Position numbers and translations under genes: made by a program
Assembly: GCF_003970865.1 (NCBI RefSeq)
Contig: NZ_RXLZ01000006.1
Span: 46,279-110,278, forward strand
From: Stenotrophomonas maltophilia
Lineage (GTDB): Bacteria; Pseudomonadota; Gammaproteobacteria; Xanthomonadales; Xanthomonadaceae
DNA length: 64,000 bases
Direction of reading: 5' to 3'
Notes under the pieces: generated by a model
The model's database searches: none
Seen by the model: the letters and a program-made list of their open reading frames with translations, nothing else
Told to the model about the DNA's origin: nothing
Shown here: piece by piece, positions 7,306 to 16,493 of the stretch
How positions within the stretch are numbered: the first letter of the stretch is position 1
Layout of the letters: each line of letters starts with the position of its first letter

Positions 7306-9669
7306 TCAGCTGGAGCACCATTCGCATTCGCTGATGTCGATGTCGTTGGAGCGCACGTAGTAGGTGGTCTTCAGGCCTTCGCGCCAGGCGCTCAGGTGCA
7401 GCTCCAGCAGCGTGCTCGCGCGGATGGTGCTGGGCACGTACAGGTTGAAGCTGATCGACTGGTCGACATGGCGCTGGCGGCGCGCGTTCTGGCGCACGCT
7501 GGCGAACTGATCGACCTTGTAGGCGCCCTTCTCGTAGTACGGCCAAGTTTCCAGCGACAGGCCCGGTGCGGCCACCGGCCGCCGGAAGTCCTTCTTTTCC
7601 TCGTAGTAGAACGCGCTGTAGATCGGGTCGATCGAGGCGGTGGAGCCGGCAATCTGCGCGGTGCTCATGTTCGGCGCCACCGCCAGCAGCCAGCCGTTGC
7701 GCAGGCCGTGCGTGGCCACTTCGCGGGCCAGGCTGTCCCATGCGGCGCCACTGTAGTCGCGGTCACGGAAGTAACGCCCGTTGTGCCAGTCACTTCCCGC
7801 GAACATCGGGTAGCTGCCCTTCTCCTTCGCCAGCTGCGCGCTGGCCTGGATGGTCAGGAAGTTGATGCGTTCGTAGAGCCGGTCGGCCAACGCCTCCGCA
7901 TCCGGTGATTCCCACTGGATTGCCTGCTGCGCCAGCAGGTGGTGCCAACCGAACGTGCCCAGGCCGATGGCGCGGTACTTGCGGTTGGTGATCGTGGCCT
8001 GCGGCACCGGCAACGCGTTGAGGTCGATCACGTTGTCGAGCATGCGCACCTGGATCGGGATCAGCCGCTCCAGCACATCGGTGGCCAGCAGGTCATCCGG
8101 CGCACTGATCGCCCGGCCGAGATTGATCGAGGACAGGTTGCAGACCACAAAGTCACCGGCACGGCGTGTGGTGACGATCTGGTCGCCGCTGACGATCTCC
8201 TGGATCATCCGCGTCGGGCTCATGTTCTGCAGGATCTCGGTGCACAGGTTGCTGGAATAGATCATGCCCGCGTGCTTGTTCGGGTTCCGGCGATTGACCT
8301 CGTCGCGGTAGAACAGGAACGGGTTGCCGGTTTCCAGCTGGCTGAGCATGATCCGCTTGAACAGATCGATGGCCTTCACCGTGCGGCGGCTGATGCGCTC
8401 ATCGGCGACCAGTTCGGCGTAGCGGTCGCGGAAGCTGCCTGAGCCGCGCTTCTCGTCGTAGAAGTCCTGCAGGTACCAGCCCTTGGCCTGCTTCACCTCG
8501 TGCGGGTCGAACAGGTACCAGTCGGCGCGGCGCTCGACCGCTTCCATGAACAGGTCGGGCACGCACACCGAGGTGAACACATCGTGCGCGCGCAGGCGCT
8601 GGTCGCCGTTGTTGAGGCGCAGGTCCATGAACGCTTCGATGTCGCGGTGCCAGATGTCCAGGTACACCGCCACCGCACCCTTGCGCTGGCCAAGTTGATC
8701 AACCGACACCGCGGTGTTGTTGAGCTGCTTGATCCACGGCACCACGCCGCCGGAGGAATTGGCCACGCCACGGATCGGTGCGCCGCTGCTGCGCACATAG
8801 CCCAGGTAGGCGCCAACGCCACCGCCATGCTTGGACACGCGGGCGATATCGGTGTTGGAGTCATAGATGCCCTGCAGGCTGTCGTCCACCGTGTCGATGA
8901 AGCAGCTGGACAGTTGCCCCCCCACCTTGCCGGCATTGGCCAACGTCGGTGTGGCCACGGTCATGTACAGATTGGACAGCGCCCAGTACGCCTCGCCAAC
9001 CAGCTGCATGCGCCGCTCACGTGGCTTTTCCTCCTGCATCAGGTACAGCGCGATGGTCAGCCAACGCTCCTGTGGCAGCTCGTAGACCTCGCGGCTGCGG
9101 TCGCTGGCCAGATAGCGCGTGGCCAGCAGGTACAGGCCGTTGTAGGCGAACAGTCGGTCGCGCTCCGGGTCGATCATCTCACCGGCCTGCTGCAGCTCTT
9201 CCTTGGAATAGCAGCGCAGGATGTCGTTGCTGTAGATGCCGCGGTCGGCCAGGCTTTCCTGCAGGCCCACATACGAGCCGTACTTCAGGCCGACGTCGTA
9301 GAAGCGGTTGCGGCTGGCACGCTTGTACAGGCGGCGCAGGTAGATGCGCGCGGCAAACTGTTCCCACTCGGGTGCGACCAGGTCCACCCGCGACTCGGCC
9401 TCGCGGATCAGCAGATCGACCAGGTCATCGGCGCTGATGCTGGGTTTGCGTTCGACCATCGACTGCACTACGCGGCGGTAGTCGCTCACATCCAGCTGCG
9501 GGAACTCGGCATGCACGGCGTCGATGCTGCGCTGCAGGCGCTCGGCCTCGAACGGCAGGCGACGGTTGCCGGCCTCCTTGGTGATCCAGGTCGGCACGCG
9601 CTCGCCACCGGCGCGCAAGGCGTCGCCAGCGCCGGCCAGATCGGCCACGCGGAAGGTACTGTCGGTCAT
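7306..9669 (-). CDS. nrdA: Class Ia ribonucleotide reductase, catalytic subunit NrdA
   Basis: Alpha subunit of 787 residues that reduces ribonucleoside diphosphates. An ATP-cone-like regulatory segment is at residues about 15-95 (TWITKEAGNRRLPFEAERLQ). The catalytic barrel contains GGQLSSCF (first active-site Cys), NLCTEI (Cys and Glu pair), CNLSSINL and the APNMSTAQIAGST loop. The C-terminus ends ECEWCSS, a mobile CxxC tail for re-reduction by thioredoxin or glutaredoxin. The start MTDSTFRVADL is the first that gives a normal N-terminus. Paired NrdR-like boxes lie about 270-315 bp upstream. It forms an operon with nrdB and the redox partners. Confidence 0.95.
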   Translation of the reverse strand: MTDSTFRVADLAGAGDALRAGGERVPTWITKEAGNRRLPFEAERLQRSIDAVHAEFPQLDVSDYRRVVQSMVERKPSISADDLVDLLIREAESRVDLVAPEWEQFAARIYLRRLYKRASRNRFYDVGLKYGSYVGLQESLADRGIYSNDILRCYSKEELQQAGEMIDPERDRLFAYNGLYLLATRYLASDRSREVYELPQERWLTIALYLMQEEKPRERRMQLVGEAYWALSNLYMTVATPTLANAGKVGGQLSSCFIDTVDDSLQGIYDSNTDIARVSKHGGGVGAYLGYVRSSGAPIRGVANSSGGVVPWIKQLNNTAVSVDQLGQRKGAVAVYLDIWHRDIEAFMDLRLNNGDQRLRAHDVFTSVCVPDLFMEAVERRADWYLFDPHEVKQAKGWYLQDFYDEKRGSGSFRDRYAELVADERISRRTVKAIDLFKRIMLSQLETGNPFLFYRDEVNRRNPNKHAGMIYSSNLCTEILQNMSPTRMIQEIVSGDQIVTTRRAGDFVVCNLSSINLGRAISAPDDLLATDVLERLIPIQVRMLDNVIDLNALPVPQATITNRKYRAIGLGTFGWHHLLAQQAIQWESPDAEALADRLYERINFLTIQASAQLAKEKGSYPMFAGSDWHNGRYFRDRDYSGAAWDSLAREVATHGLRNGWLLAVAPNMSTAQIAGSTASIDPIYSAFYYEEKKDFRRPVAAPGLSLETWPYYEKGAYKVDQFASVRQNARRQRHVDQSISFNLYVPSTIRASTLLELHLSAWREGLKTTYYVRSNDIDISECEWCSS

Positions 9670-10099
9670 GGTGGTGAAACTCCAGGCTCGCACGCGCTTT
9701 GGCGGTCGATGCCATGGCGGCCCTGAACGCGATACCGGCGCACGGGGCGAACGGGTGGATTGCCAGGGCACGGGAACGTAGGTCGTCGGCATCTGCCTGC
9801 GCCTGCGGCCGGTATCCGGGCCGTGGGGGCGACCTGCGTCCGCACGATGGCGGCCGCGTCGACACGGCAAGCCTCAGGGGCGGGCCGCGGGACGTTTGCT
9901 GCATGTCCGGCGGCGGCGGCTGACCGGGAGTGACGGCCACAACATAGTGGGGATATCCGAACTCGTCAACACAAGATGCGGTAATCAGCACATGTCGCGA
10001 CGATCAGTCGCAGGATGCCGTGTTGCACCTGCGGCGCCTTGTCGACAGCGCCTGCGTCCCCAGTTCGGTACAACATCAACTTTCCCCGGAACACCGCCC
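9670..10099. other. 430-bp divergent intergenic region upstream of nrdA
   Basis: No convincing gene. It is GC-rich and unstructured up to about 9930, which would make a leader of roughly 250 nt for nrdA. The paired NrdR-like boxes at 9937-9984 lie at the far end, close to the probable promoter. The rest, up to the dehydrogenase start, shows no clear motif. Confidence 0.6.
9937..9984. promoter_or_regulatory. Pair of NrdR-like boxes
   Basis: Two 16-bp sites, starting at 9937 (CCACAACATAGTGGGG) and 9969 (ACACAAGATGCGGTAA), fit the key positions of the NrdR consensus acaCwAtATaTwGtgt. The first is the better dyad. Their start-to-start distance of 32 bp is three helical turns, the spacing usual for NrdR box pairs. 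Basis: manual alignment only. Confidence 0.6.
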
Positions 10100-11077
10100 A
10101 TGCGCGCTGCCCAGTACCCCTCCTTCGGCGACCCAACCGACGTCCTTGCCATTGCCGATGCGCCGCTGCCTGAGCCCGGCCCCGGCGAGGTGCGCATCCG
10201 CACCGTGCTGGCCTCGATCCACAACCACGACCTGCTGACCGTGCGTGGCCTCTACGGCTACAAGCCGACGCTGCCGGCGATCGGTGGCAGTGAAGCACTG
10301 GGCGTGGTCGATGCACTCGGCGACGGTGTCGACGGCCTGCAGATCGGCCAGCGGGTTGCCGCCGCCTCGGTGCACGGCACCTGGGCCGAAGCGTTCATCG
10401 CACCGGCACGCATGGTGATTCCGATGCCGGAGGCGATCCCCGACGAAATGGCCGCACAGCTGATCGCCATGCCGCTGAGCGCGCTGATGCTGCTGGAGTT
10501 CCTGCACGTCGAGCCGGGCCAGTGGATCGTGCAGAACACCGCCAACGGCGCGGTGGGCAAGTCGCTGGCGATGCTGGCGCGGGCGCGTGGCGTGCATGTG
10601 GCCAACCTGGTGCGCAATGCCGATGCGGTCGCACAGTTGATGGCGCTGGGCATCGATCATGTGTTCGACACCTCGATGGACGGCTGGAAGGATCGCGTGC
10701 GTGAGGCGACCGGCGAAGCACAGGCCGCGGCCGCGGTGGATTCCATCGGCGGCGACGCCAGCGGTGACCTGGTTGACCTGCTCGGCCACCACGGCACCCT
10801 GGTGTCGTTCGGTGTGATGAGCGGCGAACCGATGCGCATTCCCGCCGGCGGCCTGATCTACAAGGAAGCCACCGTGAAGGGTTTCTGGGGCAGCAAGGTC
10901 AGCCAGGCGATGGCGGTGGAGGACAAGCGCCGGCTGGTTGGCGAACTGCTGAAGCGCGCCGCTGGCGGCGAGCTGACCCTGCCGGTGGAACAGATCTTCG
11001 CACTGGACGACATTGCCCAGGCAGCGGAGGCTGGCGCCGGTTCGGGCCGTAACGGCAAGGTGCTGCTGCGGCCTTGA
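10100..11077 (+). CDS. Zinc-type/quinone-oxidoreductase family dehydrogenase
   Basis: Medium-chain dehydrogenase/reductase of 325 residues. It has a GroES-like N-domain (residues 1-120) and a Rossmann domain with the NADPH-binding segment NTANGAVGKSLAMLARARG (about residues 150-168). The pattern resembles 2-enoyl thioester reductases and quinone oxidoreductases, which act without catalytic zinc; the usual zinc-ligand Cys cluster is absent. The start MRAAQYPSFG is the normal MDR beginning. It appears monocistronic, with a hairpin directly downstream. The natural substrate cannot be told from sequence; a detoxifying enoyl or quinone reductase is likely. Confidence 0.85.
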   Translation: MRAAQYPSFGDPTDVLAIADAPLPEPGPGEVRIRTVLASIHNHDLLTVRGLYGYKPTLPAIGGSEALGVVDALGDGVDGLQIGQRVAAASVHGTWAEAFIAPARMVIPMPEAIPDEMAAQLIAMPLSALMLLEFLHVEPGQWIVQNTANGAVGKSLAMLARARGVHVANLVRNADAVAQLMALGIDHVFDTSMDGWKDRVREATGEAQAAAAVDSIGGDASGDLVDLLGHHGTLVSFGVMSGEPMRIPAGGLIYKEATVKGFWGSKVSQAMAVEDKRRLVGELLKRAAGGELTLPVEQIFALDDIAQAAEAGAGSGRNGKVLLRP

Positions 11078-11093
11078 TGCAATGCGCTGGATT

Positions 11094-11114
11094 CGGCGGC
11101 GCTGCGCGCCGCCG
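11094..11114. terminator. Hairpin after the dehydrogenase
   Basis: CGGCGGCG-ctgcg-CGCCGCCG, 17 bases after the stop codon, with no T-run. Confidence 0.6.
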
Positions 11115-11164
11115 CCGTCCCAATGGATAATGCCTACTTCGTCTCTGCTGAAGAAGGAATCACG

Positions 11165-11449
11165 TTGAGCGCATTGAATGGTCGGAAGGTGCTGCTGGCG
11201 ACCTTTCTCGGAAGCAAGCACCCGCCTGACGGTGTTCGGCCCTCCGAAGACTACTGGAGGTTGATCGGTACCAACGGAACCATTGTTCTTGAGGAATCCC
11301 AAACTTCCATGGCCAGGCATCAACGCGGCCTGCGGGTGCTGGTCCAGTTTCCTGAAAGCATCAGGGGTATGGGGCTTGTGTGCCACAACGAGGTACCGGA
11401 CAGCCTCTGGATTTTCGTCTCCGATCTAGTAATTCACCCGGTCGATTAA
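11165..11449 (+). CDS. Hypothetical protein, 94 residues
   Basis: Not recognised. The TTG at 11165 is favoured because AAGGAA stands 6 bases upstream; an in-frame ATG at 11123 lacks any ribosome binding site and would give 108 residues. The predicted product is a small soluble mixed alpha/beta protein (LLATFLGSKHPP, GLRVLVQFPESIRGMGL) with no signal peptide or membrane helix. Its base composition is clearly lower in G+C, and its codon use less biased, than the neighbours. This suggests recent acquisition or relaxed selection. It resembles small immunity-like or orphan proteins only in size; no function is assigned. Confidence 0.6.
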   Translation: MSALNGRKVLLATFLGSKHPPDGVRPSEDYWRLIGTNGTIVLEESQTSMARHQRGLRVLVQFPESIRGMGLVCHNEVPDSLWIFVSDLVIHPVD

Positions 11450-11616
11450 ATGGATCGGGGTCGAATGCCGTAACGGCGCCCGTATGCAGTCCACTATTGC
11501 CTATTCCGATCGTTAAGAACCCGTGATGTATAACTGAATGCGCTTTCGTCATTGGAAGGCGCACGTGCCTGCGTGCGGTACTGACGGCTCCTCCCCCGTT
11601 CGGCGTTGTCGCTTCC

Positions 11617-14241
11617 ATGTACCGCACCACCCTGAACCTGCTTGCCGGCGCGATCGCGCTGGGCCTCACCGCCGGCGCTGCCGGCGCCGCTGAATCCGCC
11701 GACACCGGCAAGGACAGCACCACCCTCGGCGCCGTGCTGGTGACCGGCTCCAACATCAAGCGCAGCGATACCGCCGGGCCGAATCCGGTGCAGATCGTCA
11801 GCCGCGAACAGATCGAGCAGACCGGCCGCTCCACCCTCACCGACGTGCTGCGCAACCTGTCGGCCAACGCCGGCAACAGTTTCGACGAGCAGTACACCGG
11901 CAGCTTCGCCGCCGGCTCGGCCTCGATCGGCCTGCGTGGCCTGTCGCCGAAGAACACGCTGGTGCTGGTCAACGGCTACCGTGTGTCCAACTTCGGCTTC
12001 GCGCTCAACACCCAGGACACTTTCGTCGACCTCAACGCGCTACCGATCAGCGCGGTCGAACGCATCGAAGTGCTGAAGGACGGCGCCTCGGCGGTGTACG
12101 GTTCCGACGCCATTGCTGGCGTCATCAACATCATCCTGCGCAGGAACTTCCAGGGCGTGGAAGTGGGCGGCGGCTTCGGTATCGCCACCCAAGGCGGCCT
12201 GGACGAACGCAAGGCCAGCCTGCTGGCCGGCTTCGGTGACCTCGAACAGCAGGGCTGGAACGTGCTGTTCGGGCTGGACCTGCTCAAGCGCGACCGCCTC
12301 GACGGCGACGATCGCGCCTATACCCGCAGCGGCGATTTCCGCGACAAGCCCGGTGGCCGCTTGGCCGGCTGGTCCACCGCCGGTGGCAACTGGCTGTCCA
12401 ACCCACGCGCGCCGCAGCCGTTCGCCAACTGCCCCGACGGCAGCCAGCTGCGCCCGTACAGCGACTTCGGCAGCACCCTGCCCGGCCAGGCCTGCGCCTT
12501 CAACGCGCAGCCGTTCAAGACCCTGCAGCCCGGCGCCGAGCGCCTGCAGGCGTCGTTGAGTGCGACCTACCGCTTCAATGACAGCGTCGAAGCCTTCGCC
12601 GACGTACTGTACAGCCACAACAAGGCCGACCAGATCTTCAGTGCGCCGCTGACCGTTGGCCCGGGCCTGCGTGCCTACAACCCGGCCACCGGCACCCTGA
12701 TCGACGTGCCGGCGGTGCTGCCGGTCGGCCACCCGAACAACCCGGGCAGCACGCCGCTGCCGTTCGAGTACACCTTCTTCGACATCGGCCCGCGCCTGAA
12801 GGACAACACCCAGGTGTTCTACCGTGCACTGGCCGGCGTGCGCGGCAGTGGCGAGCGCTGGGACTGGGAAGTGGCGGCGCTGACTTCGCAGAGCGCGCAG
12901 CGCGAATACGTCGACAACTTCGTCAACCGCTACGCGTTCGAACAGATCCTGCGCGATGGCAGCTACAACTTCCTCAACCCGTCCGCCACGCCAGGCGCGC
13001 TGGATGCACTGCGCCTGCAGACCAAGCGACCGGGCTGGTACAAGCTGCACGCGTTGAACGTGAAGGCCTCGACCTCGCTGTGGGAGATGCCGGCCGGTGC
13101 GGTCGGCTTCGCCTGGGGTGCCGAGTTCCGCAAGGAATCACTGGACGCGCGCACCAGTGCGCAGGTGCTGTCGGGCACCGAACTGCGCCCGGCCATCAAC
13201 GTGGTCAACGGCGAGCGCCAGGTCAGCGCCGCCTACGCCGAACTGAGCGTGCCGCTGCACCGCACGCTGGAGCTGCAGGTGGCCGGTCGCGGCGACCACT
13301 ACGATGATTTCGGCAACGCGTTCTCGCCGAAGGTGGCGCTGCGCTGGCAGCCGCTGGACAGCCTGCTGCTGCGTGGTTCGTTCTCGCGTGGCTTCCGTGC
13401 ACCGTCGCTGCCGGAGATCGCGCCGGGCCAGACCGTCAGCTATGGCTCGGTGATCGATCCACTGGATCCGCTGCAGCCCGGTGGCAGCCGTGGCGTGACC
13501 AACATCCGCACCGGTAACCCGGACCTGAAGGCCGAGCGCTCGCGCAACTTCAACGTGGGCGCGGTGTGGTCGCCCGATGGCGATACCAGCATCGGCCTGG
13601 ACTGGTACCGCATCGAGCAGGACAACCTGGTCAAGCCGGACAGCGCGCAGTACATCGTCGATCACCCGGAGTTGTTCCCGGGCCGCGTGCAGCGTGAGAA
13701 CGGGCGCATCCAGTTCATCACCAACCAGTACGCCAACCAGGGCGAGCTGACCACCTCAGGGCTGGACCTGGAAGCCAACCGCACCTTCCGCACCGAGGGC
13801 TGGGGCAACTTCACCGTGGCCGGCAGCTGGACCCATCTGCTCAGCTTCAAGCAGCCGCTGGTGGCCGGCCAGGCACCGTATGAAGGGGCCGGCAACAACC
13901 GCCACGGCGCACTGCCGCGCACCCGCGGCACCACCTCGTTGAACTGGGCAGTGGGCGACTGGAGCAGCACGCTGAGCCTGCAATACGTGAGTGGCTACGA
14001 CCAGCGTGTGGCGACGGCGACCAGCAACCCGGGCCTGCGTGACCGCATCAAGCCGTATCACCAGCTGGACCTGTACGTGGCCTACGAAGGTGTTCCCAAC
14101 ACCACGCTGTCGCTGTCGGTGCTGAACCTGACCGACAAGGATCCGCCGTTCGACCCGGCCGGTGGCTCCAACGGCTTCGACATCAGCCAGTACAACCTGC
14201 GCGGGCAGTTCGTCTCGCTGGGGGCGCGCTACCGGTTCTGA
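11617..14241 (+). CDS. TonB-dependent outer membrane receptor (874 residues)
   Basis: The signal peptide ends near AAGAAES. A TonB-box-like strand (LGAVLVTGSNIKR), a plug with IEVLKDGASAVYGSDAIAGVIN (about residues 148-172) and a large barrel ending in RYRF follow. The long N-terminal plug start and size place it with the oligo/Oar-like TonB receptors common in Xanthomonadaceae, whose substrates include glycans and peptides as well as siderophores. No Shine-Dalgarno sequence is visible before the ATG. A small hairpin CGCACG-N6-CGTGCG (11560-11577) and an AT-rich TATAAC patch (11529) lie upstream; no Fur box was found. A strong hairpin follows. Confidence 0.9.
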   Translation: MYRTTLNLLAGAIALGLTAGAAGAAESADTGKDSTTLGAVLVTGSNIKRSDTAGPNPVQIVSREQIEQTGRSTLTDVLRNLSANAGNSFDEQYTGSFAAGSASIGLRGLSPKNTLVLVNGYRVSNFGFALNTQDTFVDLNALPISAVERIEVLKDGASAVYGSDAIAGVINIILRRNFQGVEVGGGFGIATQGGLDERKASLLAGFGDLEQQGWNVLFGLDLLKRDRLDGDDRAYTRSGDFRDKPGGRLAGWSTAGGNWLSNPRAPQPFANCPDGSQLRPYSDFGSTLPGQACAFNAQPFKTLQPGAERLQASLSATYRFNDSVEAFADVLYSHNKADQIFSAPLTVGPGLRAYNPATGTLIDVPAVLPVGHPNNPGSTPLPFEYTFFDIGPRLKDNTQVFYRALAGVRGSGERWDWEVAALTSQSAQREYVDNFVNRYAFEQILRDGSYNFLNPSATPGALDALRLQTKRPGWYKLHALNVKASTSLWEMPAGAVGFAWGAEFRKESLDARTSAQVLSGTELRPAINVVNGERQVSAAYAELSVPLHRTLELQVAGRGDHYDDFGNAFSPKVALRWQPLDSLLLRGSFSRGFRAPSLPEIAPGQTVSYGSVIDPLDPLQPGGSRGVTNIRTGNPDLKAERSRNFNVGAVWSPDGDTSIGLDWYRIEQDNLVKPDSAQYIVDHPELFPGRVQRENGRIQFITNQYANQGELTTSGLDLEANRTFRTEGWGNFTVAGSWTHLLSFKQPLVAGQAPYEGAGNNRHGALPRTRGTTSLNWAVGDWSSTLSLQYVSGYDQRVATATSNPGLRDRIKPYHQLDLYVAYEGVPNTTLSLSVLNLTDKDPPFDPAGGSNGFDISQYNLRGQFVSLGARYRF

Positions 14242-14246
14242 TGCGC

Positions 14247-14278
14247 GAACGGGGCGGCGGTGATGCGCCGCCCCGTTC
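14247..14278. terminator. Bidirectional hairpin between receptor and betT
   Basis: 13-bp GC-rich stem GAACGGGGCGGCG / CGCCGCCCCGTTC with loop GTGATG, 5 bases after the receptor stop, between convergent genes. Confidence 0.8.
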
Positions 14279-14280
14279 GT

Positions 14281-14305
14281 GTTGCCGGCCAGCGGCCGGC
14301 ACTAC
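14281..14305. repeat. REP unit (class 1)
   Basis: GTTGCCGGCC-agc-GGCCGGCACTAC, adjoining the terminator. Same class as the copies at 23407, 53113 and 63785. Confidence 0.85.
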
Positions 14306-14317
14306 CATCAACGTGCA

Positions 14318-16297
14318 TCACCGGCTCAGGTGCAGGAACTGCAGGTGCCGTTCGTACTGGCTGATGATGTCGTTGATGATCTGCTTGCGGCTGTAGCCCA
14401 CCAGGTCGTAGTCCTGGCTGCCTTCGTACAGATGCACCTCAGCGCGGTAGTAGCGCTGGTTGCGCAGCTGCTGTGCGGCGAACGACGGAGTGAGGTAGCC
14501 GCTGAGGATCACCCGGTACAGGAAGTCCTGCTGCTCGCCGTGATTCACCGTCAGCTCCATGTCGCCGGCCTCGAAGCGCGTGGCCACGTCCCAGCCCTGC
14601 CCGCGCAGCTGTTCGGTCACCGCTTCCATCGCCGGCTTCACCGTGTCGTCCATGAAGCGGTAGACCTGGTCGCGCACCGGGAAATGCATGGCCTGGCTCA
14701 GGCGCTGGCGCCAGCCCTGGTGGTGGCGGTCGTCACCGATCAGCGGCGATGGCCGGTACTGCAGCGCGCGCTTGCGGTGCGATTCGTCACTGAAGGCGCG
14801 GGTCAGGCCCCACATCATCAGCAGCAGTACCGCCGAGAACGGCAACGAGGCCAATACCACCGCCGATTTCAGTGCATCGATGCTGCCGGCCAACAGCAGC
14901 CCGGCGGTCAGCACCGCGATCACCGTGCCCCAGAACACGCGCAGCCAACGCGGACCATCATCCTCCGGCGCACCGCCATGCGAGGACAACGTGGACAACA
15001 CCACCGCCCCCGAGTCGGCCGACGTCACAAAGAAGATGAAGCTGACCAGCACCGTCACCGCGATCACCGTGCGACTCCACGGGTAGCCATCCAGCAGTGC
15101 ATACAGCACCGTCGGTGGGTCATCCACCGCCAGCTGCGCCAGTTGCTGCTGACCGTGGTGCAACACCTGGTCAAGCGCGCTGTTGCCGAAGATCGACAGC
15201 CAGGCCAGGGTGAAGCCCAGCGGGATCAGCAGCACGCCGAACACGAATTCGCGGATGGTGCGGCCACGCGAGATGCGCGCGATGAACAGGCCAACGAACG
15301 GTGCCCAGCCGATCCACCAGGCCCAGTAGAACACCGTCCAGCCACCCAGCCATTCCGGTCGGCCGCCATAGGCATACACATCGAAACTCTTGCCAACCAC
15401 GCTGCCCAGGTAGTCGCCCAGGTTCTGCATCAACGTGCTGAGCAGGTACTGGGTGGGGCCGGCGCACAGCATGAACAGCACCAGCGCGATCGCCAGCAGC
15501 ATGTTGATGTTGGCCATCCAGCGCACGCCCTTCTCCACCCCGGACACTGCCACGGCCACCGCCGCGCCCATCATGCTGACCACCAGGATGATCTGCACCA
15601 GGTTGGAGTGCGGGATGTTGAACAGGTGCGACAGGCCGGCATTGAGGTGCAGCACGCCGAAGCCCATGTCGGCGCCGATGCCGAACACGGTGGCAACGAT
15701 GCCCAGCGCGTCCACGGTGTAGCCGATCGGGCCATTGATGCGCTTGCCGATCAGCGGGTACAGCGCCGAGCGCAGGGCCAGCGGCAGGTTGTGGCGATAG
15801 GCGAAATAGGCCATCGCCATTGCCGCCAGCGCGAACACGCCCCAGCCGTGCAGGCCCCAGTGCAGGAACAGCAGCTGCATGGCCTGGCGCGCGCCGGCCT
15901 CGCCCGCGGCCGGATCGCCCTGCGGCGGCTGCAGGTAGTGGGTCAGCGGTTCGGAAACGCAGAAGAAGAAGAGGGTGATGCTGATGCCGGCGGCGAACAG
16001 CATGCCGGCCCAGGAGAGGTAGCTGAACTCCGGCTCGTCATGGTCGGCACCCAGCTTGATGCCACCGTACTTGGACAGCGCCACCCCCACCACGAACACC
16101 AGGTAGAGGGTCATCGCCAGCAGGTAGTACCAGCCGACATTGAGTGCGGCCCAGTCCTGCGCCTTGACCAGAAGGCGGCCCGCACCGAGCGGGAACAGGC
16201 TGACGAACAGCGCGAACGCCACGACAACGATCGCCGCGAAGGCGAACACAGGCCGAAGGGTGCGCACCGGGGATTGTTGCGGCTCCAGTACATCCAT
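14318..16297 (-). CDS. betT: BCCT-family choline transporter BetT
   Basis: High-affinity, proton- or sodium-coupled choline importer of 659 residues with 12 predicted membrane helices. The family signature is the Trp-rich segment FYWAWWIGWAPFVGLFIARISRGRT (about residues 345-370). The long cytoplasmic C-terminal tail (about residues 520-659, DDTVKPAMEAVTEQLR onward) is the osmosensing extension characteristic of BetT. No betIBA genes are adjacent in the window, so choline would be oxidised by enzymes encoded elsewhere. A single gene with a terminator and a REP unit downstream. Confidence 0.92.
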   Translation of the reverse strand: MDVLEPQQSPVRTLRPVFAFAAIVVVAFALFVSLFPLGAGRLLVKAQDWAALNVGWYYLLAMTLYLVFVVGVALSKYGGIKLGADHDEPEFSYLSWAGMLFAAGISITLFFFCVSEPLTHYLQPPQGDPAAGEAGARQAMQLLFLHWGLHGWGVFALAAMAMAYFAYRHNLPLALRSALYPLIGKRINGPIGYTVDALGIVATVFGIGADMGFGVLHLNAGLSHLFNIPHSNLVQIILVVSMMGAAVAVAVSGVEKGVRWMANINMLLAIALVLFMLCAGPTQYLLSTLMQNLGDYLGSVVGKSFDVYAYGGRPEWLGGWTVFYWAWWIGWAPFVGLFIARISRGRTIREFVFGVLLIPLGFTLAWLSIFGNSALDQVLHHGQQQLAQLAVDDPPTVLYALLDGYPWSRTVIAVTVLVSFIFFVTSADSGAVVLSTLSSHGGAPEDDGPRWLRVFWGTVIAVLTAGLLLAGSIDALKSAVVLASLPFSAVLLLMMWGLTRAFSDESHRKRALQYRPSPLIGDDRHHQGWRQRLSQAMHFPVRDQVYRFMDDTVKPAMEAVTEQLRGQGWDVATRFEAGDMELTVNHGEQQDFLYRVILSGYLTPSFAAQQLRNQRYYRAEVHLYEGSQDYDLVGYSRKQIINDIISQYERHLQFLHLSR

Positions 16298-16493
16298 GGG
16301 GCGGCGTTCTCCGGTAGATCAAAGGGTTAGCCGACCGATTCTGGCTGAACCGCAGTGGACAGAGCATGAAGTTGCGGCCTGCGGTCACAGGCCCATCCTG
16401 CGATTCCGTGTTATCACGCGCGCGCTGCTGCGTACCTGCGCCTGATGGCACCGCACGGGCCACGTTGATCGCGGCCCGCGCGTTTCCATCCGA

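Noticed and set aside
14279..16330. Plus-strand open frame opposite betT
   Set aside because: betT on the minus strand has full BCCT features; the opposite frame is His/Gln-rich shadow sequence.
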